DNA of 9,572 nt from Chloroflexota bacterium (GTDB lineage: Bacteria > Chloroflexota > Limnocylindria > Limnocylindrales > CSP1-4), in assembly GCA_013695505.1 (NCBI GenBank), contig JACDAH010000367.1, positions 1 to 9,572 on the forward strand, in the 5' to 3' direction. A program made the translations under genes and the position numbers. Each line of letters opens with the position of its first letter. The stretch's first letter is position 1. Shown piece after piece: positions 6,321 through 9,572 of the stretch. The notes beneath the pieces were generated by a model, which made no database searches, had not been told where the DNA came from, and worked only from the letters and a program-made list of their open reading frames with translations.

Positions 6321-7079
6321 TCAGATCCGCGTCAAGATCTCCGGACCATCGTCGGTGACGGCGATCGTGTGCTCGAAATGGGCCGCCAGCGAGCCGTCGG
6401 TCGTGACGACGGTCCAGCCGTCGGGCTTGACCGAGACCTCGTGGCCGCCGAGCGTCAGCATCGGCTCGATCGCGAGGCAGATGCCCGGCACGAGCTTCAT
6501 GCCGCGGACCCCGGTCCGGTAGTTCGGGAGCTGCGGCTCCTGGTGCATCTCGGTGCCGATGCCGTGACCCACGAACTGGCGGACGATGCCGTAGCCGCCG
6601 GGCGCGGCCGCATCCTCGATCGCACCGGAGATGTCGCCGAGGTTCGCCCCCGGCACCGCGGCGGCGATGCCGGCCATCATGGCAAGGCGCGTGGTGTCGA
6701 CGAGGTTCTTCACCTCGTCGCTCGGCGTGCCGACGATGAACGACCGGGCCCCGTCGCCGTGCCAGCCGTCGTAGATCGCGCCGGCATCGACCGACACGAT
6801 CTGGCCGTCACGAATCTGGCGCTCGCCGGGGATCCCGTGGACGACCTCGTCGTCGAGCGAGATGCAGAGGCTGGCTGGAAACGGGTTGCTCCGGTGGCCG
6901 TAGCCCAGGAACGATGGCACGGCCCCGGCCGATCGGATGTGGCGCTCGGCCAGCCGATCGAGTTGGGCGGTCGAGATCCCCGGCTTGACCTCGGACTCCA
7001 CCAGGGCCAGGACCTCGGCCACGATCCGGCCGGCGACACGCATCTTCTCGATCTCGCGACGCGACTTGCGGGTGACCAT
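6321..7079 (-). CDS. map: Methionine aminopeptidase, type I
   Basis: This metalloenzyme removes the initiator Met from nascent proteins in the cytosol when the second residue is small. The product is 252 residues, typical of the short type I form with no SH3-type or zinc-finger N-terminal extension. The five metal ligands are all visible: Asp98 (VSVDAGA), Asp109 (HGDGARSF), His172 (VGHGIGTEMHQEP), Glu205 (AIEPML) and Glu236 (AHFEHTIAV). The substrate-pocket His81 is in VVHGIPG. ATG 7079 comes two bases after the adk stop. An open frame back to 7301 overlaps adk by over 200 bp and is rejected. No strong ribosome-binding site is seen, so translation is probably coupled to adk. secY-adk-map-infA is the standard order. 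Confidence 0.98.
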   Translation of the reverse strand: MVTRKSRREIEKMRVAGRIVAEVLALVESEVKPGISTAQLDRLAERHIRSAGAVPSFLGYGHRSNPFPASLCISLDDEVVHGIPGERQIRDGQIVSVDAGAIYDGWHGDGARSFIVGTPSDEVKNLVDTTRLAMMAGIAAAVPGANLGDISGAIEDAAAPGGYGIVRQFVGHGIGTEMHQEPQLPNYRTGVRGMKLVPGICLAIEPMLTLGGHEVSVKPDGWTVVTTDGSLAAHFEHTIAVTDDGPEILTRI

Positions 7080-7081
7080 GG

Positions 7082-7750
7082 CTACGTCGAGACCTGGCCT
7101 GGGGCGACGCCGAGCGCGCGAACGAGCCGGGCGCTGACGTTCGAGATCGGCTCGCGACCGTCCACGTGCTGAATGATCCCTTGGTTCCGGTAGTGCTCTA
7201 CGACCTCGAGGAGGGGCGGGATCTGCTCGTTCATCCTGGCCCGGACGGTCTCCTCCCGATCGTCGGGACGCTGTACGAGCGGGGACCCGTCGACGTCGCA
7301 CACGCTGTCGGACTTCGGCCGGTTCGAGGCGAGATTGTAGACATGGCCGTTGGCCGTGCAGATCCGACGGTTTGCCATCCGCTCGACGAGCTCCTCGACG
7401 GGGACGTCGATGAAGATCGTCCGGTCGACCCTCCGGCCGGCCTCGGCCAATGCCCGATCGAGCGCCTCGGCCTGGACCTCTGTCCGGGGAAAGCCGTCGA
7501 GGATCGCGCCTGACTTAGCGTCGGGCTGCTCGAGCCGATCGAGGAAGACTCGGACGATCGTCTCGTCGGGCACGAGCTGGCCTCGGCTCATGTATCGATC
7601 CGCCTCGCGTCCGAGCGCGGTGCCGTTGGCCACCGCCGCGCGCAGGAGATCCCCTGAGGCGAGGACCGGCACGCCGAGCTCGTCAGCCAGGACCGGCGCC
7701 TGCGTTCCCTTGCCTGCGCCAGGTGCGCCGAGCAGGACGACGACGGTCAT
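7082..7750 (-). CDS. adk: Adenylate kinase (long form with LID domain)
   Basis: This enzyme catalyses AMP + ATP to 2 ADP and balances the adenylate pool in the cytosol. The product is 222 residues, the long form. The P-loop GAPGAGKGT is at 8-16, the AMP-binding region ASGDLLRAAV at 31-40, and LDGFPRT at 84-90. The LID domain is at about 127-165, ending in RPDDREETVRARM with the conserved arginines. The LID has Cys131-X2-Asn134 and Cys151-X2-Asp154. Gram-positive-type zinc LIDs have Cys-X2-Cys and Cys-X2-Cys or Cys-X2-Asp, so one ligand position is replaced here. ATG 7750 has no convincing ribosome-binding site but overlaps the stop of a 21-codon ORF (ATGA). map follows after 2 bp. Confidence 0.98.
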   Translation of the reverse strand: MTVVVLLGAPGAGKGTQAPVLADELGVPVLASGDLLRAAVANGTALGREADRYMSRGQLVPDETIVRVFLDRLEQPDAKSGAILDGFPRTEVQAEALDRALAEAGRRVDRTIFIDVPVEELVERMANRRICTANGHVYNLASNRPKSDSVCDVDGSPLVQRPDDREETVRARMNEQIPPLLEVVEHYRNQGIIQHVDGREPISNVSARLVRALGVAPGQVST

Positions 7751-7812
7751 CGAGCGCAGTCCAGGATCGGGGTCTCGATCAAACCGCGGGCCGCCGATAG
7801 CGGCCTCGTCAT
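7747..7812 (-). CDS. Possible 21-residue ORF bridging secY and adk
   Basis: ATG 7812 overlaps the secY stop (ATGA) and the TGA at 7749-7747 overlaps the adk start (again ATGA), so the ORF exactly fills the gap. AAGGA lies 8 bases before its ATG, a good Shine-Dalgarno. However, those bases also encode the conserved Tyr-Glu-Gly-Phe end of SecY, so the match may be incidental. The peptide starts MTRPLSAARG and ends LDCAR, with no recognisable domain. It would explain how adk, which lacks its own ribosome-binding site, is translated by coupling. It may be chance rather than a gene. Confidence 0.35.
   Translation of the reverse strand: MTRPLSAARGLIETPILDCAR
7789..7805 (-). other. GC hairpin between secY and adk
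   Basis: GGCCGC and GCGGCC form a perfect 6-bp stem with the 5-base loop TATCG, within the 21-codon ORF. CGCGGTTT follows, with only three Ts after a 5-base gap, so it is a poor intrinsic terminator. It may slow ribosomes or attenuate expression between secY and adk. Confidence 0.45.
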
Positions 7813-9089
7813 CGAATGAATCCTTCGTAGTTCCTCATCAGCAGCTGCGCCTCGATCTGCTTCATCGTCTCGACGATGACGCTGACCACGATCAGCAGGC
7901 CGGTGCCGCCTAGGGCGATCGATTGGAGCGACGGGAAGATCAGCCCAAGGAGGGTCGGCAGGGTCGCGATGATCCCGAGGAACAGGGCGCCGGCGATCGT
8001 GATCCGGGTGACGACCCGGGCAAGGTAGTCCGCCGTCGGCCGGCCCGGCCGGATGCCGGGGATGAAGCCGCCGTTCTTGCGGAGCTGCTCGGCGGTGTCG
8101 TCCGGCTTGAACGTGAAGGCCGTGTAGAAGTACGTGAACCCGACCGTCAGCAGGAAGTAGAACGCCACGTACGGGATCGTCCGCGGGTTGAAGAAGCTGA
8201 CGATCCCGGTCGCGATGGACGCCACCCAGCCGACCTCGGAGTTGGTGAAGTACGAGGCGATCTGCTGCGGGAACAGCAGGATGCTGATCGCGAAGATGAT
8301 CGGGATGACGCCCGCCTGGTTGACGCGGAGCGGCAGGAACGTCTGGCCGCCCTGGTACATCCGCCGGCCGCGGACCCGGCTGGCGTACTGGATCGGGATC
8401 CGGCGCTGGCCTTCCTGGATGTAGATGATCACCGCGACCGAGACAATCGCAATGATCGCGAAGCCGATCACGAGCGGCAGGTTGGGCGTCGTCAGGAAGC
8501 CGCCGACCGCGCCCGGGGCACGGCTGACGATCCCGGCGAAGATGATGAAGCTGATCCCGTTGCCGATGCCCTTCTCGGTGATCAGCTCGCCGAGCCACAT
8601 CAGGACCATCGAGCCCGCCGTCAGCGTCGCGATCTGGGTCAGGGTGGCACCGTTCGCGAGGTCGAAGCCGGACGACAGGATGCCCTGCGAGTTGAGGAGG
8701 GCGAGGAAGCCGTACGACTGGAGGAGGGCCATCGGGACGGCCAGGTAGCGGGTGTACTGGTTGATCTTGTTGCGACCGTATTCGCCCTCGCGCTGGAGTG
8801 CCTGGAGCGATGGGATCACCCCGCTCATCAGCTGCATGATGATCGAGGCGTTGATGTACGGGTTCACCCCCAGCGCCACGACGGAGAAGCTCGAGAGGCC
8901 GCCACCGGAAAGCAGGTCGAGGACGCCGAACAGGGCGTTGTTCTGGAGGTACTGCGCGAGCTGCTCCTGGTTGACGCCCGGGACCGGCACGTGGGCCAGG
9001 AACCGGAAGACGATCAGGATCCCGAAGACGTAGAGCAGCCGGCGCCGGATGTCGGGCGCGCGGAATGCGTTCAGCAGCGAGTCGAACAC
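7809..9089 (-). CDS. secY: Preprotein translocase subunit SecY
   Basis: SecY is the channel of the SecYEG complex that moves unfolded proteins across the inner membrane with SecA, or inserts membrane proteins. The product is 426 residues with ten predicted membrane segments at about 18-38, 67-90, 116-134, 152-172, 178-198, 205-226, 258-278, 304-326, 362-382 and 390-408. Family marks are LSSFSVVALGVNPYINASII (plug and TM2), ITEKGIGNGIS (170-180), GQRRIPIQYA (228-237), LPLRVNQAGVIPIIFA in TM7, the cytosolic loop QLRKNGGFIPGIRPGRPT (335-352) and the NYEGFIR end. The start is GTG 9089, 5 bp after the preceding stop, with no clear Shine-Dalgarno, so it is probably coupled to the upstream gene. Confidence 0.98.
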   Translation of the reverse strand: MFDSLLNAFRAPDIRRRLLYVFGILIVFRFLAHVPVPGVNQEQLAQYLQNNALFGVLDLLSGGGLSSFSVVALGVNPYINASIIMQLMSGVIPSLQALQREGEYGRNKINQYTRYLAVPMALLQSYGFLALLNSQGILSSGFDLANGATLTQIATLTAGSMVLMWLGELITEKGIGNGISFIIFAGIVSRAPGAVGGFLTTPNLPLVIGFAIIAIVSVAVIIYIQEGQRRIPIQYASRVRGRRMYQGGQTFLPLRVNQAGVIPIIFAISILLFPQQIASYFTNSEVGWVASIATGIVSFFNPRTIPYVAFYFLLTVGFTYFYTAFTFKPDDTAEQLRKNGGFIPGIRPGRPTADYLARVVTRITIAGALFLGIIATLPTLLGLIFPSLQSIALGGTGLLIVVSVIVETMKQIEAQLLMRNYEGFIR

Positions 9090-9094
9090 CGTCG

Positions 9095-9572
9095 CTACGC
9101 GCTTTCGTCGCCGGTCGGGGCGCTCGATTCGTTCTCTGAATCGTCGCCGCTGGCGGGCTCCGCGGCGGAGTCATCGGCAACGGCATCCGGCGCATCGGCC
9201 GGTCCCTCGCCGGAGGGCCCGGCTGCATCATCGGCCACGTCGGCCGGGTCGACGGCAGGCGCCGGCTCGTCGGTGTCAGCAGCGGTTGCGGCAGCGGGCG
9301 CGGCCTCAACCTCAGCATCGGACTTGTCGGACTTGTCGGCCTTGTCGGACTTGTCGGCCTTGTCGGCCTTGTCGGCCTTGTCGGCCTTGTCGGACTTGTC
9401 GGACTTGTCGGACTTGTCGGACTTGTCGGACTTGTCCGCCGCCTTGTCGGTCGCGGCCTGCTCGGCCTTCGCCTCGGCCCTGGCTTCCGACTTCGCGTCA
9501 CGGGCTGCCTTGGCGGCGGTCGCCGTCTCGGCTTCGGCGGCGAGCTCGGTCGCGACCTCGTCACGTGCGGTC
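9095..9572 (-). CDS. C-terminal tail of the gene before secY (position of rplO, L15), disordered
   Basis: The frame enters from the right edge and ends at TAG (9097-9095), 5 bp before secY. It gives 158 residues and no start, so the gene continues outside the window. The frame was chosen because its third positions are nearly all G or C and it meets secY at operon spacing. The sequence is low complexity. An Ala/Glu/Lys/Arg helical-looking part (TARDEVATELAAEAETA) is followed by thirteen Asp-Lys-Ser/Ala tripeptides. An Asp/Ala/Pro/Glu-rich acidic stretch ending SSAPTGDESA completes it. I see no aromatic residues and no fold. The gene before secY is almost always rplO, so this may be an L15 with an unusually long tail, but no L15 core is in view to confirm it. 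Confidence 0.7.
   Translation of the reverse strand, partial: TARDEVATELAAEAETATAAKAARDAKSEARAEAKAEQAATDKAADKSDKSDKSDKSDKSDKADKADKADKADKSDKADKSDKSDAEVEAAPAAATAADTDEPAPAVDPADVADDAAGPSGEGPADAPDAVADDSAAEPASGDDSENESSAPTGDESA
9321..9437 (-). repeat. Thirteen tandem 9-bp repeats encoding Asp-Lys-Ser/Ala
   Basis: On the plus strand the unit is gacttgtcg or gccttgtcg, repeated 13 times without interruption (117 bp). A further partial copy lies just beyond, at about 9441-9449. On the coding strand it gives DKS x5, DKA x4, DKS, DKA, DKS, DKS. The unit is a multiple of three, so copy-number change keeps the frame. The two variants differ by one base, swapping Ser and Ala. Confidence 0.95.

Noticed and set aside
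6321..7301. Methionine aminopeptidase with a 74-residue N-terminal extension
   Set aside because: The extension overlaps adk by more than 200 bp and is Arg/Pro-rich noise. ATG 7079 gives the standard length.
7747..9564. 605-codon minus-strand frame running through secY and the repeat tail
   Set aside because: This is the wrong frame of secY. The product is Arg/Pro/Thr-rich and reads the 9-bp repeats as Pro-Thr-rich tripeptides. The neighbouring frame ends 5 bp before secY and has the proper third-position GC bias.

Overview
The window is one dense block of translation and housekeeping genes, all read on the minus strand. In transcription order it runs from the right edge to the left. First comes the C-terminal tail of a gene in the usual rplO position, then secY, adk, map, infA, rpmJ, rpsM, rpsK, rpsD, rpoA, rplQ, truA, rplM, rpsI and argF. 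It ends with the start of a TPR-repeat protein cut by the left edge. I see no tRNA, rRNA, CRISPR array, insertion sequence or integrase, and no gap reaches 300 bases.

The organism is a high-GC bacterium: codon third positions are almost all G or C, and GTG or TTG starts are common (secY, infA, rpmJ, argF and the TPR gene). The gene order is the end of the spc operon fused to the alpha operon, followed by truA-rplM-rpsI. This order is common in several Gram-positive-type and deep-branching phyla. Zinc-type (four-cysteine) S4 and L36, with the truA-rplM-rpsI extension, would suit a Chloroflexota-like lineage. That is inference; the sequence alone does not settle the phylum.

Layout. 9572-9095 is a disordered Asp/Lys/Ala-rich C-terminal tail with thirteen 9-bp repeats. 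9089-6321 holds protein export and N-terminal maturation genes (secY, adk, map). 6210-3026 holds initiation factor IF-1, small-subunit proteins, the RNA polymerase alpha subunit and L17. 3026-1352 holds the tRNA pseudouridine synthase TruA, then L13 and S9. 1232-1 holds arginine biosynthesis (argF) coupled by overlap to the TPR gene. Most junctions are 1-20 bp, consistent with co-transcription. The longer gaps are map/infA (110 bp, possible promoter), rpsI/argF (119 bp), secY/adk (58 bp, holding a 21-codon ORF and a hairpin) and infA/rpmJ (56 bp).

The content is conserved, and I do not find a new multi-gene system. Points worth a second look are: truA has no ATG, GTG or TTG upstream of its catalytic Asp; a small ORF is coupled at both ends between secY and adk; the tail upstream of secY is repeat-bearing; and Adk has an atypical metal-site pattern in its LID domain.
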